A DNA stretch of 64,000 nt from SAR92 clade bacterium H455 (GTDB lineage: Bacteria; Pseudomonadota; Gammaproteobacteria; Pseudomonadales; Porticoccaceae). The notes beneath the pieces were generated by a model. The model was given only the letters and a program-made list of their open reading frames with translations. It was not told the DNA's origin and ran no database searches. The stretch is taken from positions 1,116,001-1,180,000 of the forward strand of contig CP103416.1 of assembly GCA_024802545.1 (NCBI GenBank), written 5' to 3'. Shown one piece after another: positions 53,922-62,384 of this stretch. The position numbers and the translations under genes were made by a program. Each line of letters begins with the position of its first letter. The first letter of the stretch is position 1.

Positions 53922-55393
53922 ATATTCTTTTTGCCTGCAGTGAGTTATACCCTTTAATCAAGACCGGCGGCCTTGCCGATGTAGCCTACAATCTGCCTCT
54001 GGCATTGCAGCGTCAGGGCCATGCAGTGCGCATTGTTCTGCCAGCCTACCGCAGTCTTTTAAATAATCTCAGTCATTTAAAAGCCGTGGGCCAGATCACC
54101 ACAACGATTCAGGGTTACGACGTCAGCCTGTTAAAAACCAATCTAAAAAACACTGATATACCCGTTTATTTGGTGCATTGCCCAGCGCTATTTGATCGCC
54201 CCGGCGGTCCCTATGGCGAATACAGTGGCAGTGGTAGCGGCTGGGAGGACAATGCCCAGCGCTTCGGTCTGTTTTGTCGCATAGTTACATTGATCGGGGT
54301 CAACCGCGCGGGCCTCGACTGGCAGCCAGATCTGGTGCACTGCAATGATTGGCACACCGGCTTAGTGCCACTGTTGTTAAAGGTCTATAAATCCCGGCCC
54401 AAGTCTCTCTTTACGATTCATAATCTTGCCTATCAGGGGCTGTTTAGCAAGGCGGATTTTACCGCGTTAAAGCTGCCCGAGATCGTCGATAATGTGCGCC
54501 TTTGGGATTTTAGAGCTGTGGAGTTTTACGGCAAAATGTCATTTATCAAAGCCGGCATTGTCTTTGCTGATACGGTTAACACCGTCAGCCGAGGCTATGC
54601 CCAGGAGGTACTGACAACCAAGTTTGGCTGTGGTCTCCACGGTTTATTGCGCTTTATAGGGCAGCGTTTTTGCGGCATTGGCAACGGCATCGACAACAAT
54701 CTTTGGGACCCGGGCAATGATCATTTTATTGAAACTCTCTATGGCCCAAGCAGTTTACATCGCAAAATTTTCAACAAATTGGCCCTGCAAGCCGAATTCC
54801 ATCTGCCGAGCAATCACGAGCGCCTACTGATTGGCGTAGTGTCCCGACTCACGGATCAGAAAGGCATAGACCTAATCCTAGATGCACTGCCATTAATCAT
54901 GCAGCAGAGCCTCGATCTAGTAGTGCTTGGAAGTGGCGATAAAAACATTGAGCAGGCATTACTCCAGGCCGTGCGCAAATATCCCGGGCGCCTGAGTGTC
55001 AAACTGATCTACGATGAGAGAATTGCACATCTGATAATTGCCGGTGCCGATGCCTTGTTAATACCCTCGCGGTACGAACCCTGTGGCTTAACTCAAATGT
55101 ACGCTCAGCGTTACGGCACCGTGCCCGTTGCTCACGGCGTTGGTGGCCTGGCCGATACAATTATTGATATACCGCCTTATTCCGAAGATATTGCCGATGC
55201 CACTGGGGTGCTGTTCTGGGAACATAGTGTCAATGCTCTGTTTGAAGCGCTACTGCGTCTTGAATTTGTCTATGGCAACCTGCTGCTGTGGCGAGAACTT
55301 CAGCGCGCCGGAATGCGTGAGAATTTCTCTTGGGATCAGAGCGCCAAAGTCTATGCGGATCTCTACCAGTCATTACTGCCTGAGTTGATGTAG
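53918..55393 (+). CDS. glgA: Glycogen synthase (ADP-glucose, GT5)
   Basis: A 491-residue glycosyltransferase that extends glycogen from ADP-glucose. The N-terminal YPLIKTGGLADVAYNLP binds ADP-glucose, HCNDWHTGLVPLLL and FTIHNLAYQG are in the first Rossmann domain, and SRYEPCGLTQMYAQRYG near the C-terminus is the GT-B signature with the catalytic Glu. The start is a GTG that overlaps the glgB stop (GTGA), indicating translational coupling. It is the last gene of CBS-glgB-glgA and converges on hsp20. Confidence 0.96.
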   Translation: MNILFACSELYPLIKTGGLADVAYNLPLALQRQGHAVRIVLPAYRSLLNNLSHLKAVGQITTTIQGYDVSLLKTNLKNTDIPVYLVHCPALFDRPGGPYGEYSGSGSGWEDNAQRFGLFCRIVTLIGVNRAGLDWQPDLVHCNDWHTGLVPLLLKVYKSRPKSLFTIHNLAYQGLFSKADFTALKLPEIVDNVRLWDFRAVEFYGKMSFIKAGIVFADTVNTVSRGYAQEVLTTKFGCGLHGLLRFIGQRFCGIGNGIDNNLWDPGNDHFIETLYGPSSLHRKIFNKLALQAEFHLPSNHERLLIGVVSRLTDQKGIDLILDALPLIMQQSLDLVVLGSGDKNIEQALLQAVRKYPGRLSVKLIYDERIAHLIIAGADALLIPSRYEPCGLTQMYAQRYGTVPVAHGVGGLADTIIDIPPYSEDIADATGVLFWEHSVNALFEALLRLEFVYGNLLLWRELQRAGMRENFSWDQSAKVYADLYQSLLPELM

Positions 55394-55445
55394 ATCGCTG
55401 CAAGCGCGCAGACAAAACTAACTATAAAGACTATAAAGAAAGTGC

Positions 55446-55481
55446 AAAAAAAAACCTCCTCCAAAGGGGTAATGGCGGAGG
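55446..55481 (-). terminator. Intrinsic terminator after hsp20
   Basis: Reading leftward, CCTCC (55481-55477) pairs with GGAGG (55459-55455), followed by nine T. It lies in the gap between the convergent glgA and hsp20 genes. The stem is short but the T run is long. Confidence 0.6.
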
Positions 55482-55532
55482 CTGCAGAATACCTCAGCTC
55501 CGGGAGGAGAGGAGGCTACTTACTGTAGTGAA

Positions 55533-55988
55533 TTAGGACTGAATGGTAATTAACTTTGGCTTTGAGGTTTGACGCTTGCCCAAAGTAATTGTCAGCACAC
55601 CATCTTGATCCTTAGCGACAATTTTTTCTGGATCTGCTGAGTCTGGTAGGCTGAAGCGCCGATAAAAAGACCCCTGAGTACACTCGGTACGATGGTAGCC
55701 ATTGCGGTCGTCGCGCTTTTCTACCTTCCGTTCTCCCTTAATAGACAGAATGCCATTATCCATAGTCACTTCGACATCTTTGGCATTGACCCCAGGAATA
55801 TCTACGCTGATAACAAATTGGTCATCGGTCTCGGATATATTGGCCGGCGGAATCCATTGGCTGGTGATAACGTTAGTATCCTCATCTAAAAATAAGGAAG
55901 GCTGTTCAGAAAAAGATCGAAACAAATTATTAAAGTCCTGCTGAAATCGACTAAATAACTGTGTTGGTTCTCGTAAAATTGGGTTCAT
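55533..55988 (-). CDS. Small heat-shock protein (Hsp20/alpha-crystallin)
   Basis: A 151-residue chaperone. The alpha-crystallin domain spans about 45-140, with FVISVDIPGVNAKDVEVT, GILSIKGER and YRRFSLPD as core strands. The C-terminus has an I/V-x-I/V-type tail (LITIQS). It prevents aggregation of unfolded proteins. GAGGAG lies just before the ATG. An FNR-type box with a good -10 lies upstream, so it is probably induced at low oxygen, as some Hsp20 genes are in other proteobacteria. Confidence 0.93.
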   Translation of the reverse strand: MNPILREPTQLFSRFQQDFNNLFRSFSEQPSLFLDEDTNVITSQWIPPANISETDDQFVISVDIPGVNAKDVEVTMDNGILSIKGERKVEKRDDRNGYHRTECTQGSFYRRFSLPDSADPEKIVAKDQDGVLTITLGKRQTSKPKLITIQS

Positions 55989-56144
55989 TAAAGGACTCCT
56001 CTCAAAGTGTAATTATTGCTGTGAGGCATATTTCCGACAGAGTATTTTGGCTAACCAAAACATAAAGTTGCGACGCCGAAAACTGGCCATGCCAACATCA
56101 GTGCCATAAGTAGATTGTCTACTGGTCAACTGATGGTGAGAGAA

Positions 56145-56185
56145 ACTATAGATAGATACGGGCAAACAAAATTGACGTTCATCAA
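56145..56185 (-). promoter_or_regulatory. FNR box and -10 element of the hsp20 promoter
   Basis: Read leftward, TTGATGAACGTCAA (56185-56172) is a one-mismatch FNR site and TATAGT (56150-56145) is a near-perfect -10. A start near 56138 puts the box centre about 40-41 bases upstream. The leader to the ATG at 55988 is then about 150 bases. Confidence 0.75.
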
Positions 56186-56263
56186 AAATCTTGACGCAGA
56201 GTGTAAAACGGCGCGACAGAAATACTGAGTGTATTAAGCTGGCGGGGAGTTTGATCGCAGGTC

Positions 56264-56965
56264 TTAGAATTCGTATTCGAATAGCAGTCTCAATGTAAGG
56301 TCAGGGCTCTTTGCATTAAGACCAAAAATAGCAGCACTCTCCCACTTGAGTTTTTGCTTTGAGCCCCAGCGCAACTCTCCCATGATAACTGGACCCATAG
56401 CTAAGGTGTCTTGCCCGGTATAAAATTCAATGCCGGGCTCAAGTAATTGGCTATATCTATAGCGGCTCTGAACGCTCAGCGTAGATTCCAGTTCGTCGAT
56501 TATATCGCGGCCCCATTCTTGCTCAATGATAAAGTTAGCTGTGTGGCTCCATTGTCCCGATTCTTTTTCAACTATCACGCCGCTCGACAGTTCGTAAATA
56601 TTTTTATCAATCACCTTGGCCATCTCAAACAACATAGCCCAATCAGCCCAGTACTCACCCTGTTCGCTGAGCTGCCATTTCAGCTCAAGTTCAACTGCAT
56701 TGAGATCAAAATCTTCGCTGTCTGATTTGTCGCCGGTTATATAGACTTCGGCAAACCAGCGATCATTGAGAGAGCGGCCGTAGGCAAAACGATACAGCTG
56801 ACTGTTATCCGGCACCCGCGTCTGCTGGTCTTGAATGACTGCTCTAAACTCCAGTTCCTGCTCAGTTTGTTGAACGTAGGGATGGTAGATTTTGTCGATC
56901 ACCATGCCGTCGGCGGCGCTTAGACTGCTCAGTAGCAAGGTAATAATAAAAACTGCAATCTTCAC
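56264..56965 (-). CDS. Outer-membrane-like protein of unknown function
   Basis: A 233-residue exported protein with a signal peptide (ending near SSLSAADG). The rest alternates hydrophobic and polar residues in short strands (RFAYGRSLNDRWFAEVYITG, AVELELKWQLSEQGEYW) and ends LTLRLLFEYEF with C-terminal Phe, which fits a small outer-membrane beta barrel. I do not recognise the family. It starts 1 base after the FTR1 gene and is the last gene of the two-component-cupredoxin-FTR1 group, so a role in metal uptake is possible. Confidence 0.6.
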   Translation of the reverse strand: MKIAVFIITLLLSSLSAADGMVIDKIYHPYVQQTEQELEFRAVIQDQQTRVPDNSQLYRFAYGRSLNDRWFAEVYITGDKSDSEDFDLNAVELELKWQLSEQGEYWADWAMLFEMAKVIDKNIYELSSGVIVEKESGQWSHTANFIIEQEWGRDIIDELESTLSVQSRYRYSQLLEPGIEFYTGQDTLAMGPVIMGELRWGSKQKLKWESAAIFGLNAKSPDLTLRLLFEYEF

Positions 56966-56966
56966 T

Positions 56967-57788
56967 CTACTGTTGCTCCAAGTGACTGATTGGATGCGTG
57001 AATTTTTTATATTGGGCGCCGCTAAAGGCCGCTAGACAGACTAGGCCTATGCCGGTTGCGTAGGCGATCACCTGCGCCGCCGTGGGTCGCGCTTCATAGC
57101 CAATCAGAGCATAGAGCAGTTCGCCGAGCATACTTTCTTCGGCAAGTAACCCTGAGCTATCCCAGAGCGGCGCCGTCTGTTTAATCCAATCAGCTTGAGT
57201 CAACTGCACTGCAGATTGAGAGAGCATAGTGCCGGCAAATAGAGTCAGTAATACCAGCAAAGTGGGTTTCTTCAAGCCTGTAGGCAGGCTGAGCAAGACG
57301 TAAAATAGAAGTATGCCGATACTGGCTCCTATACCAAAACCGATGCTGCTGCCGATCAACACAGTTTGTATATGTTCGCTGCGGCCCAAAAAACCGCTTA
57401 GATAGAGGATGATCTCCTGACCTTCGCGGATCACGGTGAGCATTATGATGACAGAGCAGAGCTGCGCAAAACGTTGGCTATAACCTTGCCAGTTCGTCAA
57501 TTGAAATTGCTTAAGACCAGTAATTATCCATACTGCCATGGCTATAAAAATACAGATCATCGACTGTAAAAGTGCGTTTAACAGTTCCTGTCCGGCATAA
57601 TCAAATGACTTCGATATGCTGGCCATATTACTGGCAGATATAAAAGCTATGACTGTTCCCATTGACAGCCCATACCATAGCCATCTGCGGCCGCACTGAA
57701 GCTGGTTATTAATGGCCAGTAGTACAGCAATTAAAAGTGCCGCTTCAAGGGCTTCCTGCAGTATTAAAATAACAGAGTTTAATAGCAT
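56967..57788 (-). CDS. FTR1-family high-affinity iron permease
   Basis: A 273-residue protein with seven hydrophobic segments. The second iron motif REGQE is intact (TVIREGQEIILYLSGF), while the first, usually REGLE, appears as QEALEA in LILQEALEAALLIAVLL, so Arg is replaced by Gln and Gly by Ala. FTR1/EfeU proteins move ferric iron across the membrane after oxidation. The neighbouring cupredoxin, 14 bases upstream, likely binds the metal in the periplasm. The changed first motif could lower transport or alter the metal. Confidence 0.85.
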   Translation of the reverse strand: MLLNSVILILQEALEAALLIAVLLAINNQLQCGRRWLWYGLSMGTVIAFISASNMASISKSFDYAGQELLNALLQSMICIFIAMAVWIITGLKQFQLTNWQGYSQRFAQLCSVIIMLTVIREGQEIILYLSGFLGRSEHIQTVLIGSSIGFGIGASIGILLFYVLLSLPTGLKKPTLLVLLTLFAGTMLSQSAVQLTQADWIKQTAPLWDSSGLLAEESMLGELLYALIGYEARPTAAQVIAYATGIGLVCLAAFSGAQYKKFTHPISHLEQQ

Positions 57789-57802
57789 AGTTTTACAGCC
57801 AC

Positions 57803-58165
57803 TTATTTAACCAAAATTTTGCCCTGGGCGGTTTTGGGATAAAACTCACCAAAGAACGGGTAGGTGCCAGGTTTGAGGGGGCCAATAAAAATCACTGCAC
57901 TACTGTTACCGACAATAACTTTTTCACGGTTGAGTTCGTAGCTTTCAAACTCCTCCGGTGTAGGGTCAGTATTGTGAATCAGTAGTTTGATCTTGCTGCC
58001 AGCGGGCAGTATTAGCTCTGCCGGATAGAACAGATGGTCTTTAATGGTAATTTCAACCGTTGGTGTTGCAGAGGCCGTGGCGCAGGCCAATAAACTGCCG
58101 AGCAACAGCGCAGCCATTGCCTTACGGTTATTAGGGGTAGGGCACCTGATGCTAAGGTAATTCAT
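57803..58165 (-). CDS. Cupredoxin-domain periplasmic protein
   Basis: A 120-residue exported protein with a signal peptide (ACATASA) and a cupredoxin-fold domain: VEITIKDHLFYPAELILPAGSKIKLLIHNTD then GTYPFFGEFYPKTAQGKILV. It is like the EfeO N-terminal or FTR1-associated cupredoxins. There is no Cys, and the position before the last strand where relatives often have His (FHPxTAQG) is Tyr, so the metal site may be changed or lost. It overlaps the sensor kinase gene by 4 bases and is followed by FTR1. Confidence 0.8.
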   Translation of the reverse strand: MNYLSIRCPTPNNRKAMAALLLGSLLACATASATPTVEITIKDHLFYPAELILPAGSKIKLLIHNTDPTPEEFESYELNREKVIVGNSSAVIFIGPLKPGTYPFFGEFYPKTAQGKILVK

Positions 58166-59484
58166 ACATTATCCAACTCTATTGTGCTAACAGCCCTAAA
58201 GCGCAGCGTAAATGTACAACCGGTCGCGAATATTGAGGGCCCCACTTCGATTGTTGCACCATATAAATCTGCCACCCGTTTGACGATAGCTAAGCCGAGG
58301 CCACAACCGGGCTCCCCGGACTGGTGACGGTCGCCACCGACACGATAAAAGCGTTCAAAGACTCTCTGATATTTATCTTCGGCAATACCAGGGCCGGAGT
58401 CTTCCACTTTCAAAAGCACTGCATCGGCAACGCGCTCAATACTGACTAATATCTGCCCATTTTCCGGTGTGTATTTATTGGCATTGCTGAGCAGGTTATG
58501 AATCAGAGTTGCAAGTGTGAAATTGTCGCCCTGGATAAACTGGCTGTCCCCCTGAAATTCAATAGACTGATTTTTGAGCTCAAAGCTGCCGTACTGCTCG
58601 GCGATAATTTCCTGAGTGAGAGCAGTGAGATTTAAGGGCGAAAACTGGGCATTGTAGTGATCGGGTGAGCTGCGATAGAGGGCGAGAATCTGTTCTACCA
58701 CATGTTCAAGCTGAGTAGCGATCTGGGTTACCTGAACTAAGTCATCTGAGGTTTGAGGAAAGTCTTCAGTCATGTTGTGCAGTTGAATTTTTAGACTGCT
58801 AATCGGTGTGCGCAATTCATGGGCGGCGTCGGAAGCAAACTGTTTTTCCCGTTGCAGCGAGGCTTCCAAACGTCGCAACAATCCATTAGTCGAGGTAATA
58901 ATCTGTGCTAATTCTTGCTTTGGCAGCGCCGTGGATAGAGGCCTTAAATCGTCCGCCTGACGGCTGCTTAATTCTGCCGCCAAGTTACGAAGCGGGCGCA
59001 TGCCTCCAGTGACAATAAGCCAGATTAAAAAGCCTAAAATAGGTAGGCCGATCAGGGTGGGCAGTAGGGATTTGGTGATCACATTTTCTGCTAGGCTAAA
59101 GCGAATATCGCTGCGCTCAGCCACCATAATCCATCGTTGATCGCGGTAATAACTCAGGGTTCGCCAGCGATATCCTGCAAAATTTCTGTAGTCAAAGCCG
59201 GGCTGCTGCTTGGCAATTGTCTCCGTAGGTGTGCCGCTGGAATGGGCGATCAGACGATTGGCATCCCAGACTTGGAAGGCCACTTTACTGTCTAAATTAA
59301 TTTCAGGGTTGTCTGCGCTGGTCTGGATATTGGCGATCAGCTTAGCTGTGACCAGCAGCTGGCTATCGAACAGCTGTTCTGCTTGGTGCATACTCGACTG
59401 ATAGCCGCGCAGGGCTGAGACAAAGGCAAATAATGTCACCAGAGCTAGAATCGAGGCGACCAAAAAGACCCGGATCGAGTTCAT
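58162..59484 (-). CDS. Two-component sensor histidine kinase (QseC/PmrB-like)
   Basis: A 440-residue inner-membrane kinase. Two membrane segments (about 5-25 and 145-165) enclose a periplasmic sensing region of about 120 residues. Then come HAMP-like, HisKA (SDAAHELRTPISSLKIQL, phosphorylated His) and HATPase domains (NLLSNANKYTPENG, EDSGPGIAED, GCGLGLAIVKRVA). Its start overlaps the regulator gene by 4 bases. With a cupredoxin and FTR1 directly downstream, it may sense metal. The signal is unknown. Confidence 0.9.
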   Translation of the reverse strand: MNSIRVFLVASILALVTLFAFVSALRGYQSSMHQAEQLFDSQLLVTAKLIANIQTSADNPEINLDSKVAFQVWDANRLIAHSSGTPTETIAKQQPGFDYRNFAGYRWRTLSYYRDQRWIMVAERSDIRFSLAENVITKSLLPTLIGLPILGFLIWLIVTGGMRPLRNLAAELSSRQADDLRPLSTALPKQELAQIITSTNGLLRRLEASLQREKQFASDAAHELRTPISSLKIQLHNMTEDFPQTSDDLVQVTQIATQLEHVVEQILALYRSSPDHYNAQFSPLNLTALTQEIIAEQYGSFELKNQSIEFQGDSQFIQGDNFTLATLIHNLLSNANKYTPENGQILVSIERVADAVLLKVEDSGPGIAEDKYQRVFERFYRVGGDRHQSGEPGCGLGLAIVKRVADLYGATIEVGPSIFATGCTFTLRFRAVSTIELDNV

Positions 59485-60140
59485 TGTTGGTTGACCCTAT
59501 AGCCAACACCGCGCACGGTTTTAATAAAATCGGCGCCGAGTTTTTTGCGTAAATTGTGGATATGCACTTCGAGGGCATTGCTTGCCACCTCTTCGCCCCA
59601 ACCGTATAGACGGGTCTCCAAGGTGTTGCGTGTTTGTACCCGTCCTACATTTTCCATCAGACTGCGCAGCAGCATAAATTCGCGGCGCGACAGTTCCAGT
59701 TCAATGCCATTTGAAAGTACGCCATTGGTGGCGGTATTTAAGCTTATCTCGCCGACGCTTATTTCTGTGCTGTTGGCGCTGCCGAGGCGGCGTTCAAGCA
59801 CGCGCAATCGAGCAAACAGTTCTGTTATCTCAAAGGGTTTGGCTAAATAGTCATCGGCACCGCTGTCGAGACCGATAATTTTTTCATCTATATGGGAGCG
59901 GGCTGTGAGTACTAAAATCTGCAGCGCTGGATGTTCTCTGCGCGCCTGCTTTAGTACATCTATGCCGTCCATATCCGGTAACCCGAGATCGAGAATGGCA
60001 ATATCTGGAGTTTCAGTGCGAATCACATGCAGAGCATCCTTGCCCGTGCCGACGAGATTGACAACATAGCTCTTTCTCCGCAGGGCAGTACAGAGTCCGG
60101 TAGCTAGAGCTTGATCGTCTTCAATCACCAGTATGTGCAT
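59481..60140 (-). CDS. OmpR-family response regulator
   Basis: A 219-residue regulator. The receiver has VIEDDQALA, the phosphorylated Asp in AILDLGLPDMDG, VLTARS and the Lys in YLAKPFE. The winged-helix DNA-binding domain spans about 125-217 (LSRREFMLLRSLMENVG, NALEVHIHNLRKKLG, VRGVGYRV). It is the first gene of the group regulator-kinase-cupredoxin-FTR1-OMP, with tight spacing throughout, and likely controls it. It starts 38 bases after the TPR gene, with which it may share a transcript. Confidence 0.93.
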   Translation of the reverse strand: MHILVIEDDQALATGLCTALRRKSYVVNLVGTGKDALHVIRTETPDIAILDLGLPDMDGIDVLKQARREHPALQILVLTARSHIDEKIIGLDSGADDYLAKPFEITELFARLRVLERRLGSANSTEISVGEISLNTATNGVLSNGIELELSRREFMLLRSLMENVGRVQTRNTLETRLYGWGEEVASNALEVHIHNLRKKLGADFIKTVRGVGYRVNQQ

Positions 60141-60178
60141 AGAGGGCTTACTCGTTACTTGTTGGTTTTTTATTGTTT

Positions 60179-60838
60179 TTAGTCAAACTCTGCCAGCGCT
60201 TCGCCAATCTCCTTTTGACGTCCTGCGTCGGCCAGGGGGCGACCAAGGCGAGGCGCAGCATTCTGCGCCTTGATGAAAAACATCTTGGCCTCTTGATCAC
60301 GACCCTTGGCTTGCAGGTAACGGGCATAAAAATAATTACTGTCTATACCCAGAGGGTTTAGAATAAGCGCTTTTAACAATAGCTGCTCGGCTTTTTTGTC
60401 ACTGCCAAAACCAACGGGCCAGCCCGGAACATTTTGGTACAGGGTTCCGAGGCTGGTGTAGGCGGAGCCATCCATGGCAACGGGGTCAAGTGACAGAGCT
60501 TTCTCTAAATCGGCCTTTGCTGCCTTGGCCAACTTTAGTGCGCCGAGACCCCCTCTGGCGCCCGCATAGGTGGACTGGATAATCCCACGCCAGATATAGG
60601 CTGGTGCAGCTTCTGGATACTCAGCCACAGCACTGTCCGCTGCCGCGATCAGCGCCACAAAACCGTCGATTTGCGCTTCGCCCTCAAGTTGGTAGTTAAC
60701 TTCCGCCCAGTTCGACTGCAATTGGCCGATCGCGGCCATCATCTGCGGTCTGGGCTGAGTATCTGCCAGGGTAGCTGTGGTGCAAGCTAGTCCCAGTGTA
60801 CTGGCTAAAAAAGCCTGTCTTAAGCGTCTAATATTCAT
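60179..60838 (-). CDS. Exported TPR-repeat protein
   Basis: A 219-residue protein with a signal peptide (RQAFLASTLGLACTTATLA) followed by helical repeats that look like three to four TPR units, for example PAYIWRGIIQSTYAG, YTSLGTLYQNVPGWP and YFYARYLQAKGRDQEAKMFFIKA. It has no catalytic motif. TPR proteins serve as protein-binding scaffolds. It starts 4 bases after the SDR gene, so the two are probably cotranslated. I cannot suggest a partner. Confidence 0.75.
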   Translation of the reverse strand: MNIRRLRQAFLASTLGLACTTATLADTQPRPQMMAAIGQLQSNWAEVNYQLEGEAQIDGFVALIAAADSAVAEYPEAAPAYIWRGIIQSTYAGARGGLGALKLAKAAKADLEKALSLDPVAMDGSAYTSLGTLYQNVPGWPVGFGSDKKAEQLLLKALILNPLGIDSNYFYARYLQAKGRDQEAKMFFIKAQNAAPRLGRPLADAGRQKEIGEALAEFD

Positions 60839-60842
60839 CTCT

Positions 60843-61637
60843 TCACTCTCCTGAGGATAATTTGCTGTGCTGTTTTATAAGGCCGAGATTTTTGATCAAT
60901 GCGCGGCCGACAAGGTTCGGCAATAGCCCGTTAATTTTGACAAATAGCTTTTCCGGCCAGCCCATAAAGCGTTGCGCTTGGTTGCTCTCAAGCAAGCGAA
61001 TCAATTCGGTGGCGACGAGCTCGGGACTGTCCATACTGTTGCCCAAGGCTTTATTGAGGGCGATGACCTGGGCTGAGTTAAATTCTGTGTCCGTGGCCCG
61101 GGGCGCCAAATAGCCGACCTTGATCGCTGAGTCTGCTAGCTCGCGCTGCAGCGCTTCGCTAAAACCGCGGAGTCCATGCTTGCTGGCACAGTAGGCGGTG
61201 AAGCCTGGGTGACCTATGCTGCCAAAGATTGAACCTATATTGATCATCGCTGCTTCGGGTCGCAGTTTGAGCGGCGCGATAAGCTGCTGGCAAAGCAGCA
61301 TAGGGGATAACATATTGGTCATCACCATGCCCTCAATACTACTTTGTGACTGCTCTTCGTAGAGACCAAACTCTAGTACTCCAGCGCAGTTGATGACAAT
61401 ATCAATCTGCTTCTCCGTGCAGTGCTGGGCAACACGACTACGTCCTTCAGTGCTATTGATATCGGCCACTAGCAGATGGTGCTGAGTGCCGACTGAGGCT
61501 AGTAGCTGCGTCAATGTGCCACGCTTGCGACCAACCAGTGAGACAATTGCTCCAGCGTCGCTGAGACGAGTTGCTACCGCCTTGCCAATGCCTCCGCTGG
61601 CGCCCGTTAAGAGAATCTTTTTATTGTTTAGTTGCAT
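60843..61637 (-). CDS. Short-chain dehydrogenase/reductase
   Basis: A 264-residue classical SDR. TGASGGIGKAVA is the glycine-rich NAD(P) loop, NCAGV the central motif, and the catalytic set is Ser in INIGSIFGSIG with YCASK. The C-terminal region is of normal length and has a hydrophobic stretch (LFVKINGLLPNLVGRALI) that may touch the membrane or a lipid substrate. It oxidises or reduces an alcohol or carbonyl. It lies 75 bases after the haem-oxygenase-like gene and is close to an AMP-forming ligase, so a fatty-acyl substrate is a reasonable guess. Confidence 0.88.
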   Translation of the reverse strand: MQLNNKKILLTGASGGIGKAVATRLSDAGAIVSLVGRKRGTLTQLLASVGTQHHLLVADINSTEGRSRVAQHCTEKQIDIVINCAGVLEFGLYEEQSQSSIEGMVMTNMLSPMLLCQQLIAPLKLRPEAAMINIGSIFGSIGHPGFTAYCASKHGLRGFSEALQRELADSAIKVGYLAPRATDTEFNSAQVIALNKALGNSMDSPELVATELIRLLESNQAQRFMGWPEKLFVKINGLLPNLVGRALIKNLGLIKQHSKLSSGE

Positions 61638-61712
61638 GATGTTACCTTTGGCTAGCGCTTTTTATAAATGGAGTTTTCTATAAGCAGAGCTTTCTCTAAA
61701 TCGTGCTTCGAT

Positions 61713-62384
61713 TTAGTCCGTCAGGGTCAGTGGCGGAACCCCAGTCAGTGAACGAAAAATATTGCCGTAGAGAGTGTAAAAAACCTTCGCCGAATAAATA
61801 ATCTGCGCCTGCTCAGCGGGATCGTCGATTTTGTTCATCAGCATTTTAAAAAATTCGACATGCTCCTGGTCCAGTGAGCCATGGGAATAGAGATAGGAAA
61901 AAGCTTTTTTCGGCAGCCCTAAACTTTCGCGGATATTATCCGCGGCGCTATCGGCAATACTAATACTGGTACCCTCGAGCACATGCACCATGCCAAAGAA
62001 ACACAGGGGATTGATTCGTTGCACGCTGTCATAGGCGTAGCTGACCATAAGTTCGGTGGCCATATTGGGTCGGCTATTGCGCACCGACTCTTTGTCTGCG
62101 CCACAAGCGGCGATATCATTGAGTATCCACTCCTGGTGACCGAGTTCCTCTTCAATATATTCAGCCACTGCATTGCGCAGCCATTCTTTATCTTCACTGA
62201 GGCGGTTGCCAGTGGCCATCAGTAGTGGCACTGTATGTTTAACGTGATGATAGGCCTGAGTTAAAAAAGCCACATACTGATCGAGACTGACCTCGCCCTT
62301 TAGAGCTCGATCAATAATCGGTGCAGAAAATAGCGTGGCGCGTTGGCTGCTGGTAGCATCTTGTAACTGATCATAAAAATTCAT
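61713..62384 (-). CDS. Haem-oxygenase-like (TenA-type) putative diiron enzyme
   Basis: A 223-residue all-helical protein of the TenA / iron-containing redox enzyme family. Acidic and His residues spaced as in haem-oxygenase-like diiron oxidases are visible: AYHHVKHTV, EYIEEELGHQEW, VHVLEGTS and LDQEHVEFF. Related enzymes include UndA, which turns fatty acids into terminal alkenes, and others that cleave amino-acid C-C bonds. TenA thiaminases share the fold. The 4-base overlap with an AMP-forming ligase gene and a nearby SDR suggest an acyl-derived pathway. The reaction is not known. Confidence 0.75.
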   Translation of the reverse strand: MNFYDQLQDATSSQRATLFSAPIIDRALKGEVSLDQYVAFLTQAYHHVKHTVPLLMATGNRLSEDKEWLRNAVAEYIEEELGHQEWILNDIAACGADKESVRNSRPNMATELMVSYAYDSVQRINPLCFFGMVHVLEGTSISIADSAADNIRESLGLPKKAFSYLYSHGSLDQEHVEFFKMLMNKIDDPAEQAQIIYSAKVFYTLYGNIFRSLTGVPPLTLTD

